This document shows, one piece after another, positions 15,320-24,706 of a DNA stretch of 64,000 bases; positions within the stretch are counted from its first letter, which is position 1, and every line of letters begins with the position of its first letter. Source of the DNA: Streptococcus sp. Marseille-Q0941 (GTDB lineage Bacteria > Bacillota > Bacilli > Lactobacillales > Streptococcaceae); the NCBI RefSeq assembly GCF_943736975.1, contig NZ_CALSFO010000003.1, positions 124,001-188,000 on the forward strand, in the 5' to 3' direction. The notes beneath the pieces are model-generated. The model searched no databases and was not told where the DNA came from. It saw only the letters and a list, made by a program, of their open reading frames with translations. The translations under genes were made by a program, and so were the position numbers.

Positions 15320-16144
15320 ATGAATCAATCATACTTTTACCTGAAAATGCGAGAGCATAAACTCAAGGTTCCCTACACAGGTAAGGAACGCCGTGTACGT
15401 GTTCTTCTTCCTAAAGACTATGAGAAGGACACGAATCGCACTTATCCGGTTGTCTATTTCCATGATGGTCAGAATGTCTTTTACAGTAAAGAATCCTATG
15501 TCGGTCATTCATGGAAGATTATTCCTACCATCAAGCGAAATCCTGATATCAGTCGCATGATTGTGGTAGCCATTGATAATGATGGCCTAGGACGTATGAA
15601 TGAGTACGCGGCATGGAAATTCCAAGAGTCTAATATTCCCGGTCAACAGTTTGGTGGTAAGGGAGTCGAGTATGCTGAGTTTGTCATGGAAGTGGTCAAA
15701 CCCTTTATCGATGAAAACTATCGTACAAAATCAGACCGCAAGCACACTGCTATGGTTGGGTCTTCTCTAGGCGGCAATATTACCCAGTTTATTGGCTTGG
15801 AGTATCAAGACCAGATTGGCTGCTTGGGTGTCTTTTCATCTGCTAATTGGCTTCACCAAGAGGCTTTTGATCGCTATATCGAGCGTAAAAAACTATTGCC
15901 AGACCAGCGAGTCTTTATCTATGTTGGGACGGAAGAAGCAGATGACACGGATAAGACCCTTATGGCTGGTAATATCAAGCAGGCTTATATTGACTCTTCT
16001 CTTCGCTATTATCATGATTTGATAGCAGGAGGAGTTCAGTTAGAAAATCTTTCACTCAAGGTTCAGGCTGGGGCTATCCACCATGAAATTCCATGGTCAG
16101 AAAATCTACCGGCTTGCCTACGTTTTTTTGCAGAAAATTGGTAA
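15320..16144 (+). CDS. Esterase-family alpha/beta hydrolase
   Basis: 274 residues from the ATG at 15320, which follows GAGAG by 10 bases; a TTG at 15296 would add eight residues. The protein has the fold of the esterase-D/enterochelin-esterase family: VVYFHDGQNVF, the nucleophile elbow VGSSLGGN (~residue 153), and a late His in GAIHHEIPW. No signal peptide is seen, so it is probably cytosolic. It is the first of three close genes with a second hydrolase and an ATP-grasp enzyme. The substrate is unknown. Confidence 0.85.
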   Translation: MNQSYFYLKMREHKLKVPYTGKERRVRVLLPKDYEKDTNRTYPVVYFHDGQNVFYSKESYVGHSWKIIPTIKRNPDISRMIVVAIDNDGLGRMNEYAAWKFQESNIPGQQFGGKGVEYAEFVMEVVKPFIDENYRTKSDRKHTAMVGSSLGGNITQFIGLEYQDQIGCLGVFSSANWLHQEAFDRYIERKKLLPDQRVFIYVGTEEADDTDKTLMAGNIKQAYIDSSLRYYHDLIAGGVQLENLSLKVQAGAIHHEIPWSENLPACLRFFAENW

Positions 16145-16165
16145 TTAGTATAAAGGAGACAGGAT

Positions 16166-16906
16166 ATGCATATTGAACATCTTAGCCACTGGAGTGGAAA
16201 TCTAAATCGTGAAATGTATGTCAATCGATATGGACATGGAGGCATCCCAGTTGTTGTCTTTGCTTCTTCAGGTGGTAGCCATAATGAATACTATGATTTT
16301 GGAATGATTGATGCTTGCGCATCCTTCATCGAAGAAGGTCGCGTGCAGTTCTTTACCCTTTCCAGTGTAGATAGTGAGAGCTGGTTGGCAACTTGGAAAA
16401 ATAGCCATGACCAAGCTGAGATGCACCGTGCCTATGAACGATATGTGATTGAAGAAGCGATTCCTTTTATCAAGCACAAGACAGGATGGTTTGACGGTAT
16501 GATGACAACAGGTTGCTCTATGGGAGCCTACCATGCCCTTAATTTTTTCCTTCAGCATCCAGATGTTTTTACCAAGGTCATTGCTCTTAGTGGTGTATAC
16601 GATGCGCGCTTCTTTGTAGGTGACTACTATAATGATGATGCTATCTATCAAAATTCACCAGTAGACTATATCTGGAATCAAAATGATGGTTGGTTTATTG
16701 ACCGTTACCGTCAGGCTGAAATTATTGTTTGTACAGGTCTAGGCCCTTGGGAACATGATGGACTACCTTCTTACTATAAGCTCAAAGAAGCCTTTGACCA
16801 AAAACAAATTCCTGCCTGGTTTGCAGAATGGGGACATGATGTTGCCCATGATTGGGAATGGTGGCGCAAACAAATGCCTTATTTCCTCGGTCACATGAGT
16901 CTATAA
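16166..16906 (+). CDS. Second esterase-family alpha/beta hydrolase
   Basis: 246 residues with a ribosome site (AAAGGAG). The nucleophile elbow is TGCSMGAYHA (about residue 117), followed by IALSGVYDARFF and a C-terminal WGHDVAHDW that can supply the catalytic His. It belongs to the same broad esterase family as the gene before it but is only distantly alike. It starts 21 bases after that gene and ends 12 bases before the ATP-grasp gene. Two hydrolases beside a ligase suggest making and trimming an ester- or amide-linked product; this is inference. Confidence 0.85.
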   Translation: MHIEHLSHWSGNLNREMYVNRYGHGGIPVVVFASSGGSHNEYYDFGMIDACASFIEEGRVQFFTLSSVDSESWLATWKNSHDQAEMHRAYERYVIEEAIPFIKHKTGWFDGMMTTGCSMGAYHALNFFLQHPDVFTKVIALSGVYDARFFVGDYYNDDAIYQNSPVDYIWNQNDGWFIDRYRQAEIIVCTGLGPWEHDGLPSYYKLKEAFDQKQIPAWFAEWGHDVAHDWEWWRKQMPYFLGHMSL

Positions 16907-16918
16907 AAGGAGTTGCTT

Positions 16919-18082
16919 ATGAATTATCTTGTAATTTCACCCTATTACCCACAAAATTTTCAACAGTTTAGTATTGAGTTAGCTAATAAAGGAATTACAG
17001 TTCTAGGAATCGGGCAAGAACCCTACGAACAACTAGATGAACCATTGCGCAATAGCTTGACGGAGTATTACCGAGTTGATAATCTTGAAAATATTGACGA
17101 AGTCAAGCGTGCAGTTGCCTTTCTTTTCTATAAACATGGACCAATTGACCGCATCGAATCTCACAATGAATACTGGTTAGAGTTGGATGCCGCTCTTCGT
17201 GAACAGTTTAATGTCTTTGGTGCCAAGCCAGAAGACCTTAAGAAGACAAAGTTCAAGTCTGAAATGAAGAAACTCTTCGAAAAAGCTGGAGTTCCAGTGG
17301 TTCAAGGTGCTGTTATTGAAACAGAAGCAGATGTTGATAAAGCTGTGAAAGAAATCGGCCTTCCGATGATTGCAAAACCTGACAATGGAGTTGGGGCAGC
17401 AGCAACCTTCAAACTTGAAACAGAAGATGATGTAAACCACTTTAAGGCTGAATGGGACCACTCAACCATTTATTTCTTTGAAAAATTTGTAACTTCAAGT
17501 GAAATTTGTACTTTCGACGGTTTGGTAGATAGAGACGGAAATATTGTCTTCTCGACAACATTTGATTATGCCTACACTCCTTTAGATTTGATGCTTTACA
17601 AGATGGACAATTCTTATTATGTTCTTAAAGATATGGATCCAAAATTGCGCAAGTATGGTGAGGCTATTGTTAAGGAATTTGGTATGAAAGAACGTTTCTT
17701 CCATATTGAGTTCTTCCGAGACGGTGATGATTACATCGCGATTGAGTACAATAACCGTCCAGCAGGTGGTTTCACGATTGATGTCTATAACTTTGCCCAT
17801 TCGATTGATTTGTACCAAGGTTATGCAGCTCTTGTGGCGGGTAAACCCTTCCCAGAGTCTCCATTTGAAACTCAGTATTGTCTTGCAACATCTCGTCGGG
17901 CCAACGCTAACTATGTATATTCAGAGGAAGACTTGCTAGCCAAATACGGTCACCAATTCAAGGTCAAAAAAATCATGCCAGCTGCTTTTGCTGAATTGCA
18001 AGGAGATTATCTCTATATGCTTACGACACCAAGTCGTGAGGAAATGGAACAGATGATTAAAGACTTTGGTCAGCGTCAATAA
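16919..18082 (+). CDS. ATP-grasp domain protein, unknown substrate
   Basis: 387 residues. The ATG at 16919 follows AAAGGAG. An N-terminal pre-ATP-grasp region (~1-100) is followed by an ATP-grasp fold with a glycine-rich loop (AKPDNGVGAAATFKL, ~150) and the metal-binding FHIEFFRDGDDYIAIEYNNRPAGG (~260-285), where the Glu and Asn are the expected Mg-ATP ligands. ATP-grasp enzymes join a carboxylate to an amine or thiol through an acylphosphate. It resembles the carbamoyl-phosphate-synthase-like and PurK-like branch without matching a named enzyme. It is the last gene of the hydrolase operon. Confidence 0.85.
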   Translation: MNYLVISPYYPQNFQQFSIELANKGITVLGIGQEPYEQLDEPLRNSLTEYYRVDNLENIDEVKRAVAFLFYKHGPIDRIESHNEYWLELDAALREQFNVFGAKPEDLKKTKFKSEMKKLFEKAGVPVVQGAVIETEADVDKAVKEIGLPMIAKPDNGVGAAATFKLETEDDVNHFKAEWDHSTIYFFEKFVTSSEICTFDGLVDRDGNIVFSTTFDYAYTPLDLMLYKMDNSYYVLKDMDPKLRKYGEAIVKEFGMKERFFHIEFFRDGDDYIAIEYNNRPAGGFTIDVYNFAHSIDLYQGYAALVAGKPFPESPFETQYCLATSRRANANYVYSEEDLLAKYGHQFKVKKIMPAAFAELQGDYLYMLTTPSREEMEQMIKDFGQRQ

Positions 18083-18093
18083 TAATCAAAATC

Positions 18094-18276
18094 AGGAGGC
18101 TGGGACAAAAGTTCTAGCCTCTCAATTGTCTTTGGATTGTCGAGTAAGACGCAGTGGTTGAGTGGACTCTACTAGGCTGATTTCATCAGCTTTTACAGCC
18201 CTACTCAACTGTGCGGAGGTGGGACTACGAAATCGAATTCTAACGAATGACCGATTTCTGTCTCACTCTCTTTTTT
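18094..18276 (+). repeat. ~180-bp hairpin-rich intergenic repeat, copy 1
   Basis: It begins GAGGCTGGGAC and ends GTCTCACTCTC. It contains three hairpins: GAGGCTGGGAC with GTTCTAGCCTC; a central GTTGAGT/ACTCAAC with inner GCTGAT/ATCAGC; and a right one pairing CGAAATCG-type sequence with CGATTTC. Other copies are at 32697, 40416 and 58583. This copy follows the ATP-grasp gene and may serve as its terminator. Confidence 0.9.
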
Positions 18277-18326
18277 GAAGAGTTAAAATAAAAGCGTTTT
18301 CTCATGGGATTCTTTTAGAAAATCTG

Positions 18327-18355
18327 TTGCTAAAAGCCTTAAAAATTGATAGAAT
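18327..18355 (+). promoter_or_regulatory. Promoter of the aquaglyceroporin gene
   Basis: TTGCTA (18327-18332), a 17-base spacer and TAGAAT (18350-18355), preceded by TGA. Confidence 0.65.
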
Positions 18356-18391
18356 AGGGATTGTCTAAAAAATATTAAGGAGAATCTATCA

Positions 18392-19297
18392 ATGGATTTC
18401 ACATGGGCAGTCAAATATGCCACTGAATTTTTGGGAACAGCCATTTTGATTATCTTGGGAAATGGTGCCGTTGCCAACGTTGAACTTAAAGGTACGAAAG
18501 GTCACCAAAGTGGCTGGCTCGTTATCGCTGTTGGTTACGGTATGGGGGTTATGATTCCAGCTTTGATGTTTGGTAACGTTTCTGGTAACCACATCAACCC
18601 AGCCTTCACTCTTGGACTTGCAGTTAGCGGTCTTTTTGACTGGGGACAGGTACCATTTTACATTATTGCGCAAGTGTTGGGAGCAATCTTCGGACAAGCC
18701 TTGGTTGTTGCGACTCACCGTCCTTACTACTTAAAAACAGAAAACCCAAATAATATCTTGGGAACTTTCTCAACTATTTCAAGTTTGGATCATGGTACAA
18801 AAGAATCTCGTTATGCAGCAATTGTGAACGGTTTTATCAACGAGTTTGTTGGATCATTTGTTCTTTTCTTTGCGGCACTTGGTTTGACAAAGAACTTCTT
18901 TGGTGCTGAATTAGTTACAAAAGCTCAAGCGTTGATTAATGAACAAGTGGCACAAGCGACTGCTCAAGGTCAAACAATTCCTCAAGAACAAGTCGCTACA
19001 TATCTTGAACAAGCGAAAACACAAGTAGCTCCATTCTTGTCACCAGGTCTTGGTATTGCACACTTGGCACTTGGTTTCCTAGTTATGGCCTTGGTAACAT
19101 CACTTGGTGGACCTACAGGACCTGGTTTGAACCCAGCTCGTGACTTTGGACCACGTCTTCTTCACGCAGTGCTTCCTAAATCAATCCTTGGTGAACACAA
19201 GGGTGATTCAAAATGGTGGTATTCTTGGGTACCAGTAGTAGCACCAATTGCTGCTGCGATTGCCGCTGTAGCGCTCTTCAAATTACTTTACCTATAA
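18392..19297 (+). CDS. gla: Aquaglyceroporin / glycerol facilitator (MIP family)
   Basis: 301 residues. A six-helix channel for water, glycerol and small solutes, possibly hydrogen peroxide. Both pore half-helix motifs are present: NPA in NHINPAFTLG (~residue 70) and NPARD in GLNPARDFGPRL (~248), the Asp being typical of glycerol-conducting members. A ~50-residue insertion between helices (about 175-215, rich in Gln/Ala) makes it longer than E. coli GlpF and resembles lactic-acid-bacterial Gla proteins. It is monocistronic, with its own promoter and terminator, and is not linked to glpK or glpO here. The symbol is by similarity to the lactococcal protein. Confidence 0.9.
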   Translation: MDFTWAVKYATEFLGTAILIILGNGAVANVELKGTKGHQSGWLVIAVGYGMGVMIPALMFGNVSGNHINPAFTLGLAVSGLFDWGQVPFYIIAQVLGAIFGQALVVATHRPYYLKTENPNNILGTFSTISSLDHGTKESRYAAIVNGFINEFVGSFVLFFAALGLTKNFFGAELVTKAQALINEQVAQATAQGQTIPQEQVATYLEQAKTQVAPFLSPGLGIAHLALGFLVMALVTSLGGPTGPGLNPARDFGPRLLHAVLPKSILGEHKGDSKWWYSWVPVVAPIAAAIAAVALFKLLYL

Positions 19298-19302
19298 TCT
19301 TT

Positions 19303-19327
19303 AAAAACTGGGTTTTCCCAGTTTTTT
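19303..19327 (+). terminator. Terminator after the aquaglyceroporin gene
   Basis: ACTGGG, TTTT loop, CCCAGT, with flanking A-tract and T-tract. Confidence 0.9.
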
Positions 19328-19419
19328 CTTTTTAGTACAGTTGTGTCTTTTAGACTTGAATGTTGAAATAGTCAGACTTTTTTCATTTTAAATCAAAAGA
19401 TGTAAATATGGCAAAAATA

Positions 19420-19428
19420 TGGTAAAAT
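19420..19428 (+). promoter_or_regulatory. Extended -10 promoter of the yutD-rlmN cluster
   Basis: TGGTAAAAT (19420-19428) with no clear -35. Confidence 0.6.
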
Positions 19429-19460
19429 AGAGTATTAAGTAAACGTTAAAAAGGAATATT

Positions 19461-19994
19461 ATGCGTAAAGAAATTGCACCTGAATTATATAATTACAATA
19501 AATTCCCTGGTCCTGAATTTCATTTGTCTGGAGATAAAGTCGAAGCGGAAGGTTTTACTTTTACCTTAGTTGAAAATAGCAAGGAAGCCTTTGATGCAAC
19601 GGTATTTTCTCAACGCTTTTCAGAAGTTTTAACTAAGTATGATTATATTGTAGGAGACTGGAGTAATGAACAGTTACGCTTGCGTGGTTTCTACAAAAAT
19701 GAGCGAGCTGAAGAATCTCTTGAGAAAATCAGTCGTTTACAGGATTATCTACTCGAGTATTGTAGCTATGGATGTGCCTATTTTGTCTTAGAAAACGAGA
19801 CTCCTAAACGAGCACCATTTGATCAAAAAATGCGCAAGAAAGAAGAAGAAAAAGACAACCGAAAAGGGAAGAAATCTTCTCAAAATAGGAAAAGAAATCA
19901 TACGGATAAGAGAAATAGACGTCGTCGTAAAGAACAGAAGCCTCAGAATGAATCAAAGGAACAACGTCATTTCGTCATCCGTAAGAAGGACTAG
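19461..19994 (+). CDS. yutD: YutD-like protein (DUF1027)
   Basis: 177 residues. The N-terminal ~110 residues match the YutD/DUF1027 family (LVENSKEAFDATVFSQRFSEVLTKYDYIVGDWSNEQLRLRGFY). The last ~60 are strongly basic and Arg/Lys-rich (RKRNHTDKRNRRRRKEQK), suggesting RNA or ribosome contact; that part is inference. It starts after AAAGGA and ends 16 bases before rlmN. The neighbourhood with rlmN is conserved in streptococci. Biochemical function unknown. Confidence 0.88.
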   Translation: MRKEIAPELYNYNKFPGPEFHLSGDKVEAEGFTFTLVENSKEAFDATVFSQRFSEVLTKYDYIVGDWSNEQLRLRGFYKNERAEESLEKISRLQDYLLEYCSYGCAYFVLENETPKRAPFDQKMRKKEEEKDNRKGKKSSQNRKRNHTDKRNRRRRKEQKPQNESKEQRHFVIRKKD

Positions 19995-20010
19995 AAAATA
20001 AGGAGAAAAG

Positions 20011-21096
20011 ATGAAACCGTCGATTTATAGTTTAACACGCCAAGGGATGCAAGAATGGGTCCTAGAGCAAGGAGAAAAGAAATTCCGAGCGGATCAAATC
20101 TGGGAATGGCTTTACCGTAAACGTGTTCAGACATTTGAAGAAATGACCAACTTGTCTAAAGATTTGATTGCCAAGCTCAATGACCAGTTTGTAGTCAATC
20201 CCTTAAAACAACGTATCGTTCAAGAATCAGCTGATGGAACAGTTAAGTACCTTTTTGAACTGCCAGACGGTATGTTGATTGAGACTGTCCTTATGCGTCA
20301 ACACTACGGTTTATCAGTCTGTGTAACAACTCAGGTAGGATGTAATATCGGTTGTACCTTCTGTGCGTCAGGTTTAATCAAGAAGCAACGTGACCTTAAT
20401 AACGGGGAAATCGTAGCGCAGATCATGCTGGTTCAGAAATACTTTGACGAACGTGGTCAAGATGAACGTGTCAGCCATATTGTTGTCATGGGTATTGGAG
20501 AACCATTTGATAACTACAATAATGTTTTGAACTTTATCCGTATCATCAATGATGACAAGGGAATGGCTATCGGTGCTCGCCATATCACCGTATCAACTTC
20601 TGGCTTGGCTCACAAGATTCGTGAGTTTGCCAATGAAGGAGTACAGGTTAACCTAGCTGTTTCTCTTCATGCTCCAAACAATGAACTGCGTTCAAGCATT
20701 ATGAAGATTAACCGCGCCTTTCCGATTGAAAAACTATTTGCAGCTATCGAGGATTACATCGAGACGACCAACCGCCGTGTGACTTTTGAGTATATCATGC
20801 TAAATGAAGTCAATGATGGAGTTGAACAAGCGCTTGAGTTGGCAGAATTGCTGAAAAACATCAAAAAATTGTCCTATGTCAACTTGATTCCTTATAACCC
20901 AGTTAGTGAGCATGACCAATACAGTCGTAGTCCTAAAGAACGTGTAATGGCCTTCTACGATACCCTCAAGAAAAAAGGGGTCAACTGTGTTGTCCGTCAA
21001 GAGCATGGTACAGATATTGATGCAGCTTGTGGACAATTACGCTCCAATACCATGAAACGTGACCGCCAGAAGGCAGTCGCAGCGGTAAATCCATAA
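20011..21096 (+). CDS. rlmN: 23S rRNA A2503 / tRNA A37 C2-methyltransferase RlmN
   Basis: 361 residues. A radical-SAM enzyme that methylates C2 of adenosine 2503 in 23S rRNA and A37 in some tRNAs. The [4Fe-4S] motif is Cys111, Cys115 and Cys118 (CNIGCTFC). The methyl-carrying Cys is in the C-terminal DAACGQL (~338). [11 protein letters not shown] and the N-terminal helical domain fit the family. An AAGGAG ribosome site precedes it. Loss of RlmN is known to alter linezolid susceptibility. Confidence 0.97.
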   Translation: MKPSIYSLTRQGMQEWVLEQGEKKFRADQIWEWLYRKRVQTFEEMTNLSKDLIAKLNDQFVVNPLKQRIVQESADGTVKYLFELPDGMLIETVLMRQHYGLSVCVTTQVGCNIGCTFCASGLIKKQRDLNNGEIVAQIMLVQKYFDERGQDERVSHIVVMGIGEPFDNYNNVLNFIRIINDDKGMAIGARHITVSTSGLAHKIREFANEGVQVNLAVSLHAPNNELRSSIMKINRAFPIEKLFAAIEDYIETTNRRVTFEYIMLNEVNDGVEQALELAELLKNIKKLSYVNLIPYNPVSEHDQYSRSPKERVMAFYDTLKKKGVNCVVRQEHGTDIDAACGQLRSNTMKRDRQKAVAAVNP

Positions 21097-21097
21097 A

Positions 21098-21568
21098 ATG
21101 ACTAAAAAAAGAGAATTAATCTTAAGATTGGGAGTGGCTGTTTACAGCCTATGCATCGTCTGTTTTTGTTTTACTCCCCAACCTCAACTTCCTACAGGAG
21201 TGGAAACTCCAGGTATTCAAACTTTTGGACGCCTGGTTTTTCTTTTGACGCCTTTTAACTCCCTTTGGAATCTGGGAGAAGTAACTAGCTTTTTACAGCT
21301 GTTTTGGATATTTTTACAAAATGCCTTAAATATCCTCTTGCTTTTCCCATTAATTTTCCAGCTTCTCTATCTTATACCTGCTCTAAGAAAAACGAAGAAA
21401 GTGATTTTGTTTAGCTTTTTATTGAGCTTGAGCATCGAGTGCACACAGCTAGTGTTAGATTTTTTCTTTGATTTTAATAGGGTCTTTGAGATTGATGATT
21501 TATGGACCAATACATTGGGTGGCTACCTGGCTTGGGTCCTTTATAAACTACTACATAAAACAAGATAA
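21098..21568 (+). CDS. VanZ-family membrane protein
   Basis: 156 residues starting one base after the rlmN stop, so probably translationally coupled. Four predicted membrane segments are seen (about 8-25, 50-65, 70-95, 100-120) plus a shorter one near 135-150. FTPQPQ near the start, SLSIECTQLVLDFFFDFNRVFEIDDLWTNTLGGYLAW near the end and the acidic E-x-x-D-x-x-x-N pattern are characteristic of VanZ. VanZ proteins have been linked to low-level teicoplanin and lipoglycopeptide resistance. Resistance activity here is not implied. Confidence 0.88.
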   Translation: MTKKRELILRLGVAVYSLCIVCFCFTPQPQLPTGVETPGIQTFGRLVFLLTPFNSLWNLGEVTSFLQLFWIFLQNALNILLLFPLIFQLLYLIPALRKTKKVILFSFLLSLSIECTQLVLDFFFDFNRVFEIDDLWTNTLGGYLAWVLYKLLHKTR

Positions 21569-21577
21569 GGAATTAAA

Positions 21578-23119
21578 ATGAGTATCTTAGAAGTTAAAAA
21601 TTTGAGTCACGGTTTTGGAGACCGTGCGATTTTTGAAGACGTATCCTTCCGTCTCCTAAAAGGTGAACATATCGGGCTAGTCGGTGCTAACGGTGAAGGG
21701 AAATCAACCTTTATGAGCATCGTAACTGGTAAAATGTTACCGGATGAAGGGAAGGTAGAATGGTCCAAATATGTGACAGCAGGCTACCTGGACCAGCACG
21801 CTGTGCTCAAAGAAGGTCAAACTGTGCGTGATGTTTTGCGTACAGCCTTCGATGAGTTGTTTAAAGCAGAAGCTCGGATCAATGATCTTTACGTGGAAAT
21901 GGCAGAAGAGGGCGCTGATATTGATGCTCTGATGGAAGAAGTCGGAGAACTTCAGGACCGTTTGGAGAGTCGTGATTTTTATACTTTAGATGCCAAGATT
22001 GATGAAGTGGCGCGTGCTCTCGGTGTCATGGACTATGGTATGGATACAGACGTAACAGCCTTATCAGGTGGCCAAAGAACCAAGGTGCTTTTAGCCAAAC
22101 TTCTTCTTGAAAAGCCAGATATCTTGCTTTTGGATGAGCCTACCAACTATTTGGATGCAGAGCATATTGACTGGCTCAAGCGCTATCTGCAGAACTATGA
22201 GAATGCCTTTGTCCTTATTTCGCACGATATTCCATTCCTCAATGATGTGATCAATATCGTATATCACGTTGAAAATCAACAGTTAACTCGTTATTCTGGA
22301 GATTACTACCAGTTCCAAGAAGTCTATGCCATGAAGAAATCGCAGCTAGAGGCAGCCTATGAACGTCAACAGAAGGAAATTGCTGACCTCAAGGATTTCG
22401 TAGCCCGCAACAAAGCCCGTGTCGCAACTCGTAATATGGCCATGTCTCGCCAGAAGAAATTAGACAAGATGGACATTATCGAGCTTCAAAGTGAGAAACC
22501 AAAGCCGTCCTTTGATTTTAAACCAGCTCGTACACCAGGTCGCTTTATCTTCCAAGCCAAGGATTTGCAGATTGGTTACGACCGCCCACTTACAAAACCA
22601 TTAAATCTTACCTTTGAACGCAATCAGAAGGTTGCCATTATTGGTGCCAATGGTATCGGTAAGACAACTCTATTGAAGAGTCTTTTGGGCATTATTCCAC
22701 CCATTGCTGGTGAAGTTGAACGCGGTGATTATCTAGAACTTGGCTACTTTGAGCAAGAAGTGGAAGGCGGCAATCGCCAAACACCTCTAGAAGCAGTTTG
22801 GAATGCCTTTCCAGCTCTTAACCAAGCAGAAGTCCGTGCAGCCCTTGCTCGCTGTGGTTTGACGACTAAGCATATCGAAAGCCAAATTCAAGTCTTATCA
22901 GGTGGGGAACAAGCCAAGGTTCGTTTCTGTCTCTTGATGAATCGCGAGCACAATGTCCTTGTTCTAGATGAGCCTACCAACCACTTGGATGTGGATGCTA
23001 AGGATGAGCTCAAACGTGCTCTGAAAGAATATAAAGGGTCAATCCTTATGGTTTGCCACGAACCAGACTTCTATGAAGGTTGGATGGATCAAATCTGGGA
23101 CTTCAATGAGCTAACATAA
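21578..23119 (+). CDS. ABC-F family ATPase (translation factor type)
   Basis: 513 residues with two ATP-binding domains and no membrane part. First domain: GANGEGKSTF (Walker A, ~37), LSGGQRTKV, LLLDEPTNYLD. Linker rich in charged residues (~240-300), corresponding to the P-site tRNA interaction motif. Second domain: GANGIGKTTL (~352), LSGGEQAKV, VLDEPTNHLD. It is closest in architecture to YbiT/YkpA-like housekeeping ABC-F proteins rather than the antibiotic-resistance subfamilies; that distinction is a judgement. It is the last gene of the yutD-rlmN-vanZ cluster, followed by a strong terminator. Confidence 0.93.
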   Translation: MSILEVKNLSHGFGDRAIFEDVSFRLLKGEHIGLVGANGEGKSTFMSIVTGKMLPDEGKVEWSKYVTAGYLDQHAVLKEGQTVRDVLRTAFDELFKAEARINDLYVEMAEEGADIDALMEEVGELQDRLESRDFYTLDAKIDEVARALGVMDYGMDTDVTALSGGQRTKVLLAKLLLEKPDILLLDEPTNYLDAEHIDWLKRYLQNYENAFVLISHDIPFLNDVINIVYHVENQQLTRYSGDYYQFQEVYAMKKSQLEAAYERQQKEIADLKDFVARNKARVATRNMAMSRQKKLDKMDIIELQSEKPKPSFDFKPARTPGRFIFQAKDLQIGYDRPLTKPLNLTFERNQKVAIIGANGIGKTTLLKSLLGIIPPIAGEVERGDYLELGYFEQEVEGGNRQTPLEAVWNAFPALNQAEVRAALARCGLTTKHIESQIQVLSGGEQAKVRFCLLMNREHNVLVLDEPTNHLDVDAKDELKRALKEYKGSILMVCHEPDFYEGWMDQIWDFNELT

Positions 23120-23147
23120 AAAGAGAAACTCGCAAAACTAGAATAGG

Positions 23148-23178
23148 AAAAAGCCAAGTCTGTGTGACTTGGCTTTTT
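23148..23178. terminator. Bidirectional terminator between the ABC-F gene and the zinc-ribbon gene
   Basis: AAGCCAAGTC, TGTGT loop, GACTTGGCTT with A and T runs on both sides; the two genes converge on it. Confidence 0.92.
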
Positions 23179-23180
23179 GG

Positions 23181-23420
23181 CTAGTAATTCAAATAGGTTT
23201 CAATCTCAGATTTTTGGATTTCTTTTCCGTAGTGACAGATCGGGCAAGAAACGAAATAAGTTTTACCGTAAGGAAAGAGGGGAATCCAGTAAAGAGTAAA
23301 CTTGCGTCCGTATTCCGTAATTTCCCAAGTCCCAACATTGTTACAATGGCCACATTCGATAGCAGTTTGTGTATGTCCCAACACTTTTTGGTAACCTTTT
23401 GACCCCCAAAATAGAATCAT
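23181..23420 (-). CDS. Small zinc-ribbon protein
   Basis: 79 residues. Two CxxC knuckles, CGHC (~23-26) and CPIC (~59-62), are spaced as in zinc-ribbon proteins. The rest is aromatic-rich (KFTLYWIPLFPYGKTYFVSCPIC), similar to the zinc-ribbon_15 type in many Firmicutes. It has a good AAGGAG ribosome site. It lies 27 bases downstream of slrA on the same strand and is probably co-transcribed. Role unknown. Confidence 0.85.
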   Translation of the reverse strand: MILFWGSKGYQKVLGHTQTAIECGHCNNVGTWEITEYGRKFTLYWIPLFPYGKTYFVSCPICHYGKEIQKSEIETYLNY

Positions 23421-23447
23421 TTTATAATCTCCTTAAAATAAATGATG

Positions 23448-24254
23448 TTATTGTTTGCTAAAATCGTAGTCTTTCACAATTTCAATACTATTGATAGTGA
23501 TAGCAGTTGTTGGTTTATCTTTTTCGTCTTTTTCAGCCTTGGCAATTTTATCTACAACGTCCATACCATCAATCACTTGACCAAAGACTGGGTGTTTACC
23601 ATCAAGAGTTGGATTTCCACCTTCTTTATAGGCTTCGATAATTTTTTTAGGATAGCTACTTGTAGGAAGTTTAGCAGAATAGTCAGTTGTACTTTGGTTG
23701 ATGAAGAATTGGCTACCATTTGTGCTTGGTTGACCAGTATTGGCCATAGATAGGGAACCACGGATATTATAAAGGTATGGAGAGATTTCATTTTTAAAAC
23801 CAGTCCCCTTGTCCTTGGTTTTGTCCTTATCGTGCCAGATAGATTCACCACCTGTACCATCACCTTTTGGATCTCCGGTTTGTACCATAAATCCATCAAT
23901 CACACGGTGGAAAGTAACTCCATTGTAGTAGCCTTCCTTAGCGTGAGTAAGGAAGTTTTCAACCGCAAGTGGAGCTAACTTTGGAAAGAGCTTGATACGG
24001 ATATCCCCTTGGCTAGTGTGGAGAATAGCCTCAGCCTCATCTTCAGCGACTTCCTTAGAAAGTTGAGGGAAGTTCGCATTTTCATTGGTTAAGGCGTCTT
24101 TCAAATCTTTTTCTGCTTGGGAAGCAGCCTTAGCACTTTGTTCTGTAGCAATTTTAGAATCCACATAATCATCACCACGAAGTGCACGTTGGATGCTTGT
24201 ACATCCACCGAGAGCAAAAGTCGAAATGAGTAGTAGTGTAGCTAGTTTCTTCAT
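23448..24254 (-). CDS. slrA: Streptococcal lipoprotein rotamase A, cyclophilin-type PPIase
   Basis: 268 residues. The start at 24254 follows GAAAGGA; the ORF extends ten codons upstream without a ribosome site. A lipoprotein signal ends in LGGC (~residue 18-21). A charged Ala/Glu-rich stretch (~30-65) precedes a cyclophilin domain (~75-265) with the active-site pattern [24 protein letters not shown]. It catalyses cis-trans isomerisation of prolyl bonds on the outer face of the membrane. SlrA contributes to colonisation in pneumococcus and works there alongside PrsA-type foldases. Confidence 0.94.
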   Translation of the reverse strand: MKKLATLLLISTFALGGCTSIQRALRGDDYVDSKIATEQSAKAASQAEKDLKDALTNENANFPQLSKEVAEDEAEAILHTSQGDIRIKLFPKLAPLAVENFLTHAKEGYYNGVTFHRVIDGFMVQTGDPKGDGTGGESIWHDKDKTKDKGTGFKNEISPYLYNIRGSLSMANTGQPSTNGSQFFINQSTTDYSAKLPTSSYPKKIIEAYKEGGNPTLDGKHPVFGQVIDGMDVVDKIAKAEKDEKDKPTTAITINSIEIVKDYDFSKQ

Positions 24255-24479
24255 GTTAGTCCTTTCAAAAATCATTTCTACCATTGTACCCTAAAAAGAA
24301 GTGGATTTCAAATATTAGTAACGAGGTAGTTTAAGAGGAAATCAACCAAAAGGTCGCTTGATTAGAGATTTTTCTTTGGATGATGGTCGATAATTTCCTG
24401 GTATTGTCCCAGTATCCGCTCTCCCTTTAGCTTCAATTCCTAATTAATCAATGAACTTAATACTAGGTCTCGAAAAGAA

Positions 24480-24704
24480 TTATGCTTCCTCTTTCTGTCT
24501 GAGTTCAAAGAGGTCTTCTACTTTCAGATTAAAAACTTGAGCAATTTTAAGAGCCATTTCTAGCGAAGGATTGTAACGATTATTTTCCAAGTGCAGAATT
24601 GTCTCACGTCGCATGCCGATGAGGTTGGCTAACTCCTGCTGGGTCATGCCTGTGGACTCACGAACAGATTTGAGATTAGTAATAATTTTGCTTTCTTTGG
24701 CCAT
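24480..24704 (-). CDS. XRE/Cro-CI family small repressor
   Basis: 74 residues, almost all a helix-turn-helix: LKSVRESTGMTQQELANLIGMRRETILHLENNRYNPSLEMALKIAQVFNLKVEDLF. It lies two bases after the membrane-protein gene and is certainly co-transcribed with it. Such small XRE proteins paired with a multi-pass membrane protein are common in Firmicutes and usually control their own operon. A tandem operator-like repeat lies in front of the operon at 25321-25376. Confidence 0.92.
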   Translation of the reverse strand: MAKESKIITNLKSVRESTGMTQQELANLIGMRRETILHLENNRYNPSLEMALKIAQVFNLKVEDLFELRQKEEA

Positions 24705-24706
24705 GC

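Noticed and set aside
18094..18276. The ~175-bp repeat as an insertion sequence or CRISPR
   Set aside because: No transposase frame, no regular short repeat/spacer pattern; it is an interspersed hairpin element.
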